This document shows positions 43,801-53,780 of a DNA stretch of 64,000 nucleotides, piece by piece (the stretch's first letter is position 1; each line of letters opens with the position of its first letter). Both the position numbers and the translations under genes were made by a program. The DNA comes from Isoperla grammatica. Lineage: Eukaryota > Arthropoda > Insecta > Plecoptera > Perlodidae. The stretch spans positions 22,723,092 through 22,787,091 of the forward strand of contig OX246746.1 of assembly GCA_945910005.1 (NCBI GenBank), given 5' to 3'. Under the pieces are notes generated by a model. That model did not search any database. It was not told where the DNA came from and worked only from the letters and a program-made list of their open reading frames with translations.

Positions 43801-44013
43801 GCGAAGGGTCTTCCTCAGCAAACGGCTGAATTGCAACAGCGCCGCAACACCCGAGGCAACAGACCAGCGTCGTCTACAACTCAGTCGACGCGCAATCTTA
43901 GGACCAACTTAGTTAGGAACAATCAGCGCAACTTGACGAGAACAAGAACTAATGTGCGCAGCCAGCGCAGTCGACCACCGAGGAACAATACGACTAGAGT
44001 AGCGAGGCCCTGA
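25708..44013 (+). CDS. lipase gene B: secreted pancreatic-lipase-family paralogue, six exons
   Basis: Exons 25708-25807, 35368-35646, 40397-40651, 41331-41522, 42843-43011 and 43755-44013 join into 1254 nt, 417 residues; all introns are GT-AG. The product is expected to be a secreted lipid ester hydrolase. A hydrophobic segment FLIFSIFLLVYA precedes SPGAWG, a signal peptide; Met12 (25741) would give a tighter signal than Met1. Then SCPHHRIQFFLYTR, IHGFGGG, Ser189 in GYSVGA, Asp214 in GLDP and His282 in CDHTK complete the triad. Spacing matches lipase A (25 and 68 residues). From about residue 340 a tail rich in Arg, Asn and Thr (e.g. RNNQRNLTRTRTNVR), absent from lipase A, ends the protein. 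It has a strong net positive charge and NNT glycosylation sites. The gene lies 1.8 kb downstream of lipase A on the same strand, a tandem duplicate with shared intron phases. Exact substrate unknown. Confidence 0.92.
25808..29100. other. intron 1 of lipase B, first part
   Basis: AT-rich. Frames at 27897-28224 run through low-complexity sequence with no domain. No repeats were identified apart from short GTATGTAT runs near 26521-26600. Confidence 0.5.
29160..29734. mobile_element. 575-bp TIR element
   Basis: Inverted ends share ACTACGTTTATCAAGCGAGC followed by CGAGCTCGTACT (29163-29194 and 29702-29733). Internally TTGCGTG(A/G)TAAAC recurs. The GC content is above its surroundings. It may carry degraded coding pieces (ATGGCGTCCACCAAG at 29398), too short to assign. 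Confidence 0.7.
29740..33600. other. intron 1 of lipase B, central part
   Basis: AT-rich sequence with no gene recognised. Antisense frames at 30113-30341 and 32528-32854 lack recognisable motifs. A degenerate SINE lies at 31822-31930. Confidence 0.5.
31822..31930 (-). repeat. degenerate tRNA-derived SINE fragment
   Basis: TTCCAGCATTTGCC, TCAGGATTGTCAGTACCTGG and TATCGAACAAATGACG follow the order of the SINE body and B box with many changes. Confidence 0.5.
33635..33790. mobile_element. MITE (CCCACAATTTTCGG ends) with (CGATCC/CGATCA)n core
   Basis: Third copy of the family at 9701. Left end CCCACAATTTTCGGTATTGG, right end GATGCCGACAATTATG. The centre has expanded into CGATCC and CGATCA hexamers (33715-33775), giving RDRD and IPIP artefact frames. 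Confidence 0.65.
34241..34660 (-). repeat. tRNA-derived SINE interrupted by a small MITE
   Basis: Minus-strand SINE with tail at 34241, head ending at CTGAGCTACCTCTATCGG (34657). About 115 bp (34297-34412) interrupt the tail: they have inverted ends GCCCTCATTC and GAATGAGGGC, and lie between TTA and TCA. Confidence 0.75.
34297..34412. mobile_element. MITE inserted in a SINE
   Basis: Inverted ends GGGCCCTCATTCTAG / TTCAGGAATGAGGGC. The SINE is continuous once this segment is removed, which dates the insertion after the SINE. Confidence 0.7.
34675..35326 (+). repeat. tRNA-derived SINE (plus) with 11-bp target duplication, interrupted
   Basis: Head-to-head with the SINE at 34241. Flanked by AATATAGGCTA on both sides (34664-34674 and 35328-35338). 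Head ACCGATAGAGGTGGCTTAGC, B box GGTTCGATTCC; the tail ends CGGGTATTCCTACGAAAAAT. A 370-bp segment (34920-35289) interrupts the tail between TATA and TATA. Confidence 0.85.
34920..35289. mobile_element. MITE inserted at TATA in a SINE tail
   Basis: Imperfect inverted ends GGGAGCTTGCAATAACGTCA and TGACGTCTATTGAAAGCTACC. The uninterrupted SINE tail reads CCCTATAACGGG, so TA or TATA was duplicated on insertion. Non-coding. Confidence 0.7.
35368..35646 (+). CDS. lipase B exon 2
   Basis: Acceptor CTATTGTTTCAG and donor AAAAG/GTAAAC bound 279 nt. Encodes AWGQEDDLPKRPSSLNALY, SCPHHRIQFFLYTR and KIVIHGFGGGRNLVP. It corresponds to exons 2 plus 3 of lipase A. Confidence 0.93.
35647..36690. other. intron 2 of lipase B, first part
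   Basis: AT-rich with an A-rich tract near 35850-35890. A 96-codon frame (35994-36284) shows no recognisable motif. An A-run with a CTAAAA/AATTAAT context near 36318 may be a retroposon tail. Confidence 0.45.
36698..37457 (+). mobile_element. GCGAGCGAAGCGAGCG repeat, copy 3
   Basis: Almost identical to copy 1 (18231-18982), including ends TAATTAAGCGAGCG and GCGTTTTCCTAGT, with about a dozen visible differences. Presence in introns of both lipase genes reflects separate insertions, since flanks differ. Confidence 0.78.
38099..38345 (+). repeat. degenerate tRNA-derived SINE
   Basis: GACCGGCAGAGGTGGCTCTG, B-box-like GGCTCGATTTCGG, then CAGGTGACTAACCAGG and TTAGTATGACTCAATC in changed order and with gaps. 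Confidence 0.5.
39049..39115 (+). repeat. tRNA-like retroposon fragment
   Basis: GGATCGGTTCCCGGTCACTG contains a B-box-like core; a related piece TACTGAGGTTCGCTTCCCGG lies at 39628-39650. They may be two parts of one element split by the SINE at 39343. Confidence 0.35.
39343..39600 (-). repeat. tRNA-derived SINE
   Basis: Tail TTTTTCATAGGAATACCC, body and head as in the family; B box is altered (AACGAACCGGCG on the plus strand). Confidence 0.8.
39738..40115 (+). repeat. second SINE-like repeat (GTCGTAAGAGGCGAC) with duplicated head
   Basis: CCCGTCTGGGCCCGGGGAAG and CCCGTCTCGGCCCGGGGTAG begin two successive ~75-bp copies, each followed by AGAATAGGCCCAGAGTG and CTAGTCGTAAGAGGCGAC. The element ends GAGACGTTAAGCCCAATTAA followed by (TCAA)n. 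Located 280 bp before lipase B exon 3. Confidence 0.7.
40397..40651 (+). CDS. lipase B exon 3 (nucleophile elbow)
   Basis: Acceptor CTCTTGTTCCAG and donor ATCACTG/GTACGT bound 255 nt. Encodes AYFTRGDFNILIVDYGSL through LHLLGYSVGAHIAGLVA to VGRITG; GYSVGA gives Ser189. Confidence 0.95.
40693..40906 (+). repeat. (ATTC)n / (TTAA)n microsatellite
   Basis: About 210 bp of ATTC tetramers with ATTAATTA segments, 40 bp after the exon-3 donor of lipase B. Confidence 0.95.
41331..41522 (+). CDS. lipase B exon 4 (acid residue)
   Basis: Acceptor GAACGTATAG and donor CTCA/GTGAGT bound 192 nt. Encodes GLDPTIIFYMG, SDAHFVDVIHTGAG and HVDFYVNGGSSQPGC; Asp214 in GLDP. Confidence 0.95.
41573..42350 (+). repeat. 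5S rRNA-derived SINE (SINE3-like), head duplicated in tandem
   Basis: A 298-bp unit starting ATTACAAACACAT occurs at 41573 and 41871. Each contains a 5S-rRNA-like promoter segment: ACACCGAGGTTAAGCAAC, then CTGGCTAGGTCAGGAGG and TGGATGGGTGACC, matching the 5S internal control region. After the second unit follows CCGTCCTTTCGGATGGGACG, TAAAGCCGATGGGCTTC and the same tail as at 201-372. Pol III transcription from a 5S-type promoter is expected for active copies. Confidence 0.82.
42843..43011 (+). CDS. lipase B exon 5 (catalytic His)
   Basis: Acceptor GCACATTTCAG and donor CTCAG/GTAATC bound 169 nt. Encodes TLSCDHTKVTPYFIES, GFWSAPCPNQFMFFLGLC and YILMGEDVPL; His282 in CDHTK. No donor amplification here, unlike lipase A. 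Confidence 0.95.
43665..43710 (+). repeat. 46-bp direct repeat, left copy
   Basis: ATTGTAAACATACAGAAATC through to TTATTAGGTTC is repeated exactly at 44045-44090, so the two copies bracket the last exon of lipase B. Confidence 0.95.
43755..44013 (+). CDS. lipase B exon 6 (basic C-terminal tail)
   Basis: Acceptor CTGTATTCCAG opens 259 nt ending GCGAGGCCCTGA. After ARGLYYLTTNAKKPYAKG comes a disordered-looking tail with many Arg and Asn residues (RRNTRGNRPASS, RSQRSRPPRNNTTRVARP). The extra 49 residues relative to lipase A are low in hydrophobics. Confidence 0.94.
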
Positions 44014-44044
44014 TATGTCCTCTCATAGTCACAGACTGATTGCT

Positions 44045-44090
44045 ATTGTAAACATACAGAAATCGCGATTTCCACATAATTATTAGGTTC
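44045..44090 (+). repeat. 46-bp direct repeat, right copy
   Basis: Exact copy of 43665-43710; its right end meets the left arm of the foldback element at 44089. Confidence 0.95.
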
Positions 44091-44379
44091 TCACAGCAAG
44101 AAGTAAGTGTCAGGACCGCCCACTTTTAGTTTCCAACTTAACAAGCGCGAACCACTAATGTTTTTCCCGATTATCTAGTACAATTTGGTTGTGTTAAGTT
44201 TTTTGACGTTAACGTATACAAGGAAACGTGCAAGCAGGTTTCCGTCAAAAAACTTAACGCAACCAAATTGTACTAGATACTCGGGAAAAACGTTAGTGAC
44301 TCGCACTTGTTAAGTTGGAAACTAATTGTGGGCGGTCCTGACTCCCCAGGGGACACTATCTTACTTCTTGGTGTGAGAG
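44089..44379. mobile_element. foldback MITE in the 3' UTR of lipase B
   Basis: TCTCACAGCAAGAAGTAAG and CTTACTTCTTGGTGTGAGA are outer inverted ends. Inner arms GTCAGGACCGCCCAC through TTTGGTTG(T/C)GTTAAG are nearly perfectly complementary around 44200-44240. In a lipase B transcript ending at the 44488 signal it would form a long hairpin. Confidence 0.8.
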
Positions 44380-44487
44380 ACCTTTAACACGAAGTAGGAC
44401 AGCGTATAGGTTTAACTGCGAAGGTCTCAATTAGTTTTAGGAAAACGGACAATCCAGGAACTAACCTTAAGCGGAAAGGTGAGTCGC

Positions 44488-44493
44488 AATAAA
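44488..44493 (+). terminator. polyadenylation signal, probable for lipase B
   Basis: AATAAA in GCAATAAAAGC, 475 bp after the stop and beyond the foldback element; AATAAATAAT follows at 44502. Confidence 0.5.
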
Positions 44494-44499
44494 AGCACG

Positions 44500-47400
44500 C
44501 AAATAAATAATATTAAAATAGTGGTTACTAAGCAGGATTTAGTTTCATAAGAATTAGAAACTGGACTAAAAATTTCAATTTTGCCCTTATTACTGTGGTC
44601 ATTTTGGAAGCAAATTAATTATTAATTCTAAAATTAGTTTCTAAAATAACAACCGTGAGGATGAAAGTGTGTAAATGTTTTTTTAATCCGTGTGTTTAGT
44701 TCTTACAAAACTAAATCTTGGTTTATAAACACTTTTTCAATATTATGTAGCGTTCACAAAGTATTACATAAACACGTTAATTTTGCAAGGTTTTAATATG
44801 AGACCAACCATTCCCTTGAACGCTGTCAATACTTTGTACAAGCATTTTATTATATTGTATATTTTTCTATATTGTATTTTGTTATGAGGATTACATTTCA
44901 TTATAGCGTTAAGTATTTTAGTTGAAAGCTTATTTCAATTAAATGAAACAATGAAGCATGTTTAAGATGAATTGTTTCAGGGAGTGTGAAACCGTTTTGC
45001 AATGATTGCATACACAAATAAAATGTGACTGCTTATCGTAAAAAATTGGCATCCATTGAATGGAAACAATAATTCCACACTAACATATTTTAAGGTTACC
45101 AAATCAATACATTTCAAATGCGTGCAGTTGCAGATACAATTAAATATTAATTTATCAAGCTTCAATAAGGAATGTATGTAATTTTTGAATCTCCGAATTA
45201 ACGTCCCATTTATTGTTAAGTAATTCAGGCTTGGAAATTACAAGATTGGTTCAAAAGCAAGTTCCTGTAATTGTCATTGAAAACGTGAATCTAATAGATA
45301 AATTACGATATGTTATGGTATATCTATTGTTCTTATCCAAGTCATTGTGAGATTCCGTCTTGGCCAATAAATCTAAAATAATACTGTTAAAACGCATTAT
45401 GATAATCGTAAGCCAAGTTTAACTTTCGATTTCATGTACAATTATTATGTACGAAATGTTATTTAAGAGAAAGTAAAATATGCTCATGGTCTCTAAACTG
45501 TTTACGATAATTAACTTATTTGCGATGGTAATTGCCATGATAAGCTGCTATTTGCGTAGCCTACTAGAAACGTCAAAAGTAAACACAGGGCTTTCGCAAG
45601 ATCTTTAATAAAGGATAGATACATGAAATCATTGTGTGCAATCACCTTATTTCTCTTCGTGTAACATGAAGTATGTATCTTAAACTTGGAAGCATGGAAG
45701 CACTAAACCACGAGACTGGAATGTGAAGTGCGCCAATGACAGTGGCATGACGCCGGAATTAACGTTGAAAATCCATAATTTTTTCACAGCTGATGACGAG
45801 AATTACATTTACATGCGATGCTGCGTATTGCTCATACTTTCACTCGTACACAAACATTGCTAACGACGTATGAGTATTATATAGCACGTGGTTTATGAGT
45901 GTTGACAGGATCTGAGAGAAGGGGCCCTGCGCCGTGGATGGTTCAGCCCTAGACTGAGACGGCCCCCCACACTCCTTCTCAGCACTCATTCAGATTCCGT
46001 CTAAGAAGCCTTATATAATGTAACACGAGAATTCTGAAGTGTTTATCAACAGGTATCCAGTTCTATCACATTTTTTTAAATGATGATACTTTCTAAGAAA
46101 TAGTGGATATAGAGGAAAACAAAGTTCACACACACTTTTAAACAAAGAAATATTTTAATTTTAAACAGATATACTTATCTTCTGTGGGTTATTACATAGC
46201 ATTATATTATTTCATTACATCCACCTATATTCTATATTCTAAATATTTGTTCTACAACATTGAAACTTTGAATAATTCATGGAACAACTGTATAACATGT
46301 AGCTTCTACAATCTTATGAACAAACGGTCCTGATAGGTCCTGTGCGTAGGGAAAACAAGTGATCCTATACATGAATATTGAACGCTTTTTACAATCGTTT
46401 TACAGAATCACTCAAAAACACTATCAACAAACAGATATTGGATACTATTAGGTCACAGATAAGCACACATACACCATCATGTGTAGCTTTACATAGTCGG
46501 GAATAAGTTACATGCTCTATTGTTATTTAAAGGAAGAAACATTTATTGTTATGCAACTTGTTGATTCGGCAAAATTTGAATAAAACATATTATACACAGT
46601 CTGAGAGATATGTTGAAAAGAAATAGAATTAGCATTCATACATACTTAAATACAGCCATTTAGCACTACACAAATCTGTAGTCTTAATATAAACCGGTTA
46701 CAATAATGTCTGTAGAATATGTTGCACATCAAACATTGTAGACAGAGAGTTAAACACCCGATGGACAAATAATTCACCATCTTCAATTGACAATTAGATT
46801 TCACGAAGAAACGAACCATATGAATATATATGTAGTAGTTTTTATTTTATTGCTGTGATACAGCATTGACTCCCAGAAGACTCATTAAAACGGGTTGAAG
46901 TTGATTATTGCAGAGAAAATTAGGCTCCATTTTCTCGTCTCGTCATAAAAACTTAACCCCTTCTCGTTCATTATAACATCAAGTCTATTACATGTCCGGT
47001 CTTAGTGTGTTTTGCGAATACACTACTCACGATATAGTATGATTACAGTCAGATTATGTTTAGAGTCACAATGTTATAAGACTGTAGATTGTATGTACAT
47101 GTTCACGCAATTGTAAGTAAAATTGAAAAGAATATAGCTAAAAATAGCTTTATAGCTAAAAACAGCTTTATACAATTTCTTAATTTCGAATGTTTTAAAT
47201 AGAATGTATATATTATGTTGTTCGTACTGAATAACTGAAAAATGGAATACAATTTCATGGATGACACTGCACTAAAACGTAATTGAACTAAAATGTGTCT
47301 ACTAATCACGAATATTGTAATATCTTAGTGGCATAGACATTGTAACGGTTGCGCGAGTATACACATATGTTATATATGTTACGATGTGTTACTACAACCT

Positions 47401-50400
47401 ACATTGAATCTTGCTAATTATCCTTACAGTATGACCTTAATTGCAACTAGATCGAGCTATTCTAGCTAGAGCGTTTTTGAAGAATTCAAATCGTTTTGAA
47501 ACGTTAATAGCAAACAGTCCTACATTCGTTAACGAGAAAAGTGATAAGTATTCTGTTATAATGTCCAAGAAAGGGCCGTAAATAATATGTTTGGTTACAT
47601 TTTAACATAGAGTAATTTATTATACTTATATTTATATTGAAACCTGTAAAATGCATTTTATACTTCCTTATGGATACATTTATAGGGTGCATTTACTATA
47701 AATGTATTACACTCAAGAAGATATTTGATAATGACACACAACATATGACTGTTTATTGCTTTCTTGTTAGTATTGTCTCTTGTGGCATTGCACACCTGCC
47801 CTCTAGTACCAGGGCAGAGCCCCACATTGTAAAGGCGTGTCTGAACACCCGCTTCGTCCTTCAAGGCTGGTTCACAAACTGTTTTATACAATATACATTT
47901 GATTTCACACATAAAGTGTTTCCCATAAAACTTTCCATCTTTCAACTAGAAAGCCTTTCGGTTTCTTGTCTGACAGTATTAAAGCACTAAAGCTTCAAGT
48001 TTCAGATATTTTCAGCTTAACGTGAGTCTTGAGAGATAAATATGTTGCTTTTATCATAGAGAAGTATTCTACTCTCATGTGAAGCAACTTTTGATTTATG
48101 TTAAACATGTTCGTATGGTTTTAAATGAAGTTATAGTTAATTCAAAATTCGAAATTCAAAATCGAAAATCTATCATTGGCTACCGATGCCCGCTGGTGAC
48201 CTTCAATAAAAGAATTCTATTATGATTAAATGTTACCGTCTGTACTTATAGGATACAAAATATACCTCATTTGTTATTTGGTATAACATACTCTTTTATC
48301 AGATCCAAAAGCAAAGTATTTACTGATTTGATTCCCTTAGCTTACAAAACTTCAATCCGGATACCATTTTTATCTATTGAGAATCAAGGTAAGCTGTAGT
48401 ACCGTTACTTTCTTGTCAGTGGAACTCAGTTGATCTTATAATGCACTAAGTGTCTTCACTACTAATGATCTATCACTGGACACCTACTTCATAAAACAAC
48501 AAGAATAGGAGGAGATTACTACGTCTGTGCATACATGCACATTGGTAAATATCTGTCCTCAACATGATGACTAGATTATAGTTAATTTACTTTGAGTCGT
48601 GCCTCGTTTTGAACCATAGTGAACTCTTTATAAAGTTCCTCTCATGATACGAGCAAGTAAATGTCCTGCTTATGTTGTACAACACATTATAGACCCAATG
48701 TCCTGTGTAGTTGTAAGTTAATTACCCTTCGTGTGTATTAACTATGAACACGCGTTGAAGCATTTCGCCTTAACATTAACATCAATTGAGGTCCAAAATA
48801 TTTTTAATAAAATTTGGAACAATTGGTCTACTATGGATCAGTTGGGATAAGGGATTACTTGGGACGGATCTTTCTATAACAAAACGGGAAATAATATTAT
48901 ACATGGTAACTTGACAGTTATTTCTAAATGTCTACACTACAACTCGGTTTATGTACACGTTATAATATAGTCACATGAATCTATTTGTTAAGATATTTTT
49001 AGGCACGATAACGGAAAACAGCTTGTTAAAATAACATCACAGAATTTGTTCAACGATGACATTCACCAAATTAATTTCGTTCTACATAATATTCAACTAT
49101 AATATATACTTTAAACTTTATGTACAATATTTTATTTATATAACTTATACCACTCATTGTTTCACATAATTCATTCAGATTATTGTCATCGACATAATAC
49201 GACATTATTTGAAACGTTTGAGTCTGGTTAGCTCGACCACACAGCAAATGCACCCAGATACTGTGCAAAGGTTATATTGGCAATGTGCTTGTGATTGATT
49301 ATATTGTACACTATAATAAGTGGGGTGTATCAGTGGAAAGTACGGAAGTTTCTAAATCCGGCATTGGGACACTATAAGGATTGAAAAGCTACTAGCAGTA
49401 ATCAGGCAACAAACATATTTGAGACTTTACGCTATCTATACATAATATAACAGATAAGGAAACCCAAGACATTATGGAGCTTCAAAGACCGAAACTATTA
49501 CATTTTAGAAAACCCCCAAAACAGCTGATATCCTTTTCCGTTATTTTAATTGCAGTCTCGATAAAATATCAAACCAGATCGACTTAAATTGAAATTGCAG
49601 AGATTTCTATTTATTTCCGGTTAGTTCAGAAGTGAAACGATAGTATAAGCCTACCAATATAACGCTGAGCAGTGATAACCGATTTCACAGTTTTACCGCT
49701 AGTAAAGTTATGTGATCAGCTGGCTAAACCAGCACATGTGACCTATCCACACTTGACTTACACTATAACATAACAACTTCAGCTCTCACATGATTATATT
49801 ACATCCAGACACATATCTAATATACACATTATTTGTTTATGCAGGATCAATTGTATTGGAACCTGTCATAAATTATTGTCGACACAGCCTGTGAGAGATG
49901 CTCTCGCTCGCGATAGACTTCAGAAAAGATATATTTTTAACCAGCCTTATATTACAATACCAACAACATTTGGGTTTACCAAATATTTAAGCTAGGGAGA
50001 ATAGACAACAGGCGCAGATCTCTTCAGAGGCATTTAGTTACTTTTTCCGTAGCTCATGTAAACAGCAACTCATCAAATATACACCTTGCTTGGAAGAATT
50101 TTGATAAATCCAAATATAAATTGATTATTTTCTTATTTATATATTTTATTTATATATATATACTTTTTTCAAAATATACACGTATGTACAAGGGCAACCC
50201 TACTCAGAACACTAAGTATTACGTATAGCTACGATGGCAAGGCCATGCGGGGTGGTGTGTCAAGTGGTTTTATGTAACTCCAGCTCAGTTTCTGCCGCAT
50301 CTAAACAAGTTATTTTGAGAGCTGTGACCAGAAAATCTTCTCCCAAGCACTGGTTTTAGCTAACTTGAAAACTACTTACAATATTTCACCAACGCTTGCT

Positions 50401-51500
50401 TTTCTAAACAAAGTACTCAACAACAGACTCATATCACATCAGCCCATTATGTCGCCTCGTACGAAAGGCAGGTCTACCCTGGATCTATTCTATCTACCCT
50501 GGGCCCAAACGGGGATATTTCTTCATCATAGTTTTTTTTTAAACATATATTTTTTATGAGAATTATTGCGTAAAAACAACGAATTACTAGAGCATAATGT
50601 ATTTAAAATAAATTGTGCATTTTTTTTTTATGAATATGTGCGAGTGTGCAATGTGAATTGTGCAGTGCAGTGCAATGCCTGAGTGCGAGTGCGTGCAACT
50701 AATCTAAATCATGCGTGCGCGTTGATTGTGCTTTTATGAATGTGATTGCAACAGTGTATGTATTGTAAATGGTGCTTCTTATCACGCGTTAGAGGTATAG
50801 GGCCTATGTGCAAGAGTGCGTGCCTATACAGGAGTGCAGTGCTTTTGTCCTTAGTGCTTTTTTCATTTAGTGGAGCATAGGGTTATTCTTTGAGGACAGG
50901 TGATGCATGACAAAGATCGATGACAAAGAGATGGTCTGTAAGTCATCGTCTTCGGCCCAAGAGCACTAAATTACGTACTATCAGCAAGAACGTTCTTACT
51001 TTGAACAGGTGTCAACAAAACTAAATGTTCGAGAACATGACAAAGGTATAGAAGTTAATGAACAAGGTAGAAACCCATGTTTTAAGGAAACATGCGTTTA
51101 AACATTACTCGATGCAATACGAAGATAATGGTCTAGTGATCCAGAGGGCATAGGAATCATGTTTGTATACATAATTTGCGTTGTTGATAAATGAATCAAC
51201 ACAATTATAACTACCATATACATGCGATGTCGACAGTATCAAAAGTGATTCAAATTGACAAAGGATACACAATCCAAATTATTTATATTGACATAAAGAA
51301 TTAAAACTGTAAATGGAAATACCGTATTTTACATAAAACGATGTGCTTGTTTTGAGTGTATGCAATCCGATGTTTTGTCCATAATCTATATGAACCAAAA
51401 TCCTCCCGATGAACAATAATTATTATGGAATTAACTTAACCATGCAGTAAGAAATGACGTTTGTTTTTGAGTAGTTCGCTTAGTATGCTACGACATCATG
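44500..51500. other. AT-rich intergenic region without recognised genes
   Basis: Seven kilobases with only scattered short frames (for example 47637-47990, 49071-49268) that lack motifs, splice partners or codon bias. TA-rich stretches near 50130-50165 and a GTGC-rich stretch at 50638-50700 were noted. Confidence 0.5.
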
Positions 51501-51506
51501 ACAATA

Positions 51507-51940
51507 GGGAATGCTCACACGATTTTTTTTTTATTTTTAAATACGTCGTTGCATATCTAATAACAATATGTTTTTAAATTTTGAAAATCGGATCAGTCTA
51601 TGCCTCAAAATAATTGATTTAGTAACCTCACATAAAAGCGCGCGAAAAACGAGCCAGTGCAATCTTGATGCGCGTGACGTCAGAGTTCTGTACTTGTGTA
51701 CGCGCTCCGCCTATGGCTCACCGCACTGTCGACTAGCTACAAAACCCTGACGTCACAACTGCCTGTAGCCAATCACGGGGCGTTTCTACCAAGGCACATA
51801 ATCGCGACTTTAAGTCCAATATTAAACTTATTTTAAAATGTATTTTTTAGTTGGGACTTTCATTAATATACTTTTTGTACCATATACTATTAAATTAAGT
51901 GCTTGGTTTAACAAAAAAAAAAATCGTATGAGCATTCCCT
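51507..51940. mobile_element. 434-bp MITE with GGGAATGCTCA ends
   Basis: GGGAATGCTCACACGATTTT and AAAATCGTATGAGCATTCCC are inverted ends, each with an adjacent T or A run. Inside, two CRE-like TGACGTCA sites (51676-51683 and 51749-51756) lie in a GC-richer core. Non-coding. Confidence 0.75.
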
Positions 51941-52204
51941 TTTCTAGTTTTTCTATCGATTAATTTCTTCGACGAAACTGATGTGTAGTTACATAGTTCG
52001 TGTTGATTAGACCACTACTTGGACACACCACACATTCAAAACTAATAGTACATAACATTCACTCACACGTACAATATACAATACTCAATCATACAATAAG
52101 TCACAAGCGAACATGAAAAATACACCCAGGGTTTCCCCCACACGAATATAGATGTAGATATGAGGTTCACAGTTCATTTTCGAAACATTCACGTTTGCTA
52201 AATA

Positions 52205-52435
52205 AGTTTCTTGATAATAAACAACATAGTTATTGTTGTCAAAAACATAAATATAATATTTATCTGGTTCCATAGTAATTTGGTTATATATACATATGAT
52301 TAACATATAATATGCTAATTAATTTTTTGATAATAGACAACATAGTTATTGTTGTCAAAAAACATAAATATAGTATTTATCTGGTTCCATAATAATTTAA
52401 TTATATACATATGATTAACATATAATATAAGTAAC
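52205..52435 (+). repeat. two-copy tandem repeat (~120 bp)
   Basis: TTGATAATA(A/G)ACAACATAG, TTATTGTTGTCAAAAA and ATATTTATCTGGTTCCATA recur in both halves. Confidence 0.85.
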
Positions 52436-53467
52436 ATCGCATAAATATATCGAGTGCTGGTCTCAATAATAATATATTGTTTTAACAATTTACTACAGCT
52501 AAGATTAAAACGAAGATGTTAAATACATTTAAATACATAATAATATGGAGATAATGGTCAATAGACATGGAGATGTTTCAACTCATACTAATATCAATTA
52601 CCTTTATGAAGTATATATCCTGTATTAAGCTACGTATTGTTATTATTCTACAAAGAAATCCGATTCATTTGTCCTATATTCAGAACATTACTATGGGTAC
52701 ACAAACCAAAGTTAGCCTGTTCCCAGCTTTACTGCACAAATCAATGGCTTCGTATTGGGCGTTACAAGAAATGTGTCGGGCGAGAGGAGAGGTATAATAA
52801 TATGCCACCGTAGGTCAAGACGGGAGAAAAACATTAACAACGTATAAGGATAGTATCAATTTTAACAACCAACTGAGATTATATGCAAACGAACCACAAA
52901 CAAATCATTTTATTGATTATATCGCTTTGATAGAAAAACACGCGTTCCTAAACCGCTTTTTACGATAGAAATCCTAAAAAAAATAAAAAAAATGGGTAAT
53001 TGGCAGTATTTATAAATATCAATGACGCGTATTTTTAACATATTAATAATATATTTCCGGATATTTTCGCTAGATGTGGTATTCGGCTTTCGGGATGCAG
53101 TCCGTATCTTTCTCTGCTCTTAACGAGTGTTGTGCTCGCCCAGAAATGGGCTGATAATACTTTTTTCTAAGCAAATCCAGCTAAGCTTCTAGAAGTTGCT
53201 GCAAGCTGTAACCATACAACAACATTGAAGCACCTCCGAGCACACACTGTTCCCTTAGGCCGCGGCCACACAGGATCCGTGCAGTCCAGCAATGCGTGCA
53301 GTCCGTCATATCCGTCTTATACGTCTCGAACAAAACCATGAGACCAAATGGTCGTGTTCACACAGAATGCGTACGCGTCTAATCCGTCCTTTCCGGCTTG
53401 TCCGTCCTGCGTCTCGTTTCAAAACAGTTTGTTTTTAGACGCAGGACGGACAAGACGCACGTAGAAA

Positions 53468-53620
53468 ATGAGCACTGAACCCTCCAAAGAAGATATTATT
53501 CCTGCTGTCTTGAAACATCCACCTTTATGGGATGCCAGCTATAAGGATCATAAGGATCGGAATAAAGTTCAACGTATTGGGCAGTATCTTTCGACATTCG
53601 AAAATATTCAAACAAAATTT
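53468..53620 (+). pseudogene. truncated MADF-domain protein start (Harbinger accessory protein)
   Basis: ATG 53468 opens IIPAVLKHPPLWDASYKDHK and DRNKVQRIGQYL, which fits the start of a MADF DNA-binding domain (hydrophobic helix, P-LWD, basic loop). MADF/Myb-like proteins are the partner proteins of PIF/Harbinger transposases. About 45 residues are domain-like; the frame then runs into reverse-strand transposase sequence. Confidence 0.6.
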
Positions 53621-53780
53621 CCTTGTGCATTAAAAGTTTCGGAAATAAAGTGTGAGATTCACCAACATCTTGCCTATCAGCACAAATGTCGTGAACCCAC
53701 AATCTCTCATCAAAAATATTTAATTTTAATTCTAAATTCTCTGAAAGAAGTAATTTGCGAACAATCCTTGTTGAAGCCAT
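53610..53780 (-). pseudogene. truncated Harbinger transposase N-terminus
   Basis: Minus-strand ATG at 53780 gives MASTRIVRKLLLSE, then RLWVHDICADRQDVGES, LFPKLLMHKEILFEYFRMSK. The order W-V-H, R, G, L, F-x-Y-F-R-M-S is the conserved N-terminal block of HARBI1-like transposases. The catalytic DDE region is missing. Confidence 0.65.

Noticed and set aside
47637..47990. 117-codon frame in the intergenic region
   Set aside because: Mixed hydrophobic sequence with no motif, an overlapping 95-codon antisense frame and no regulatory context.
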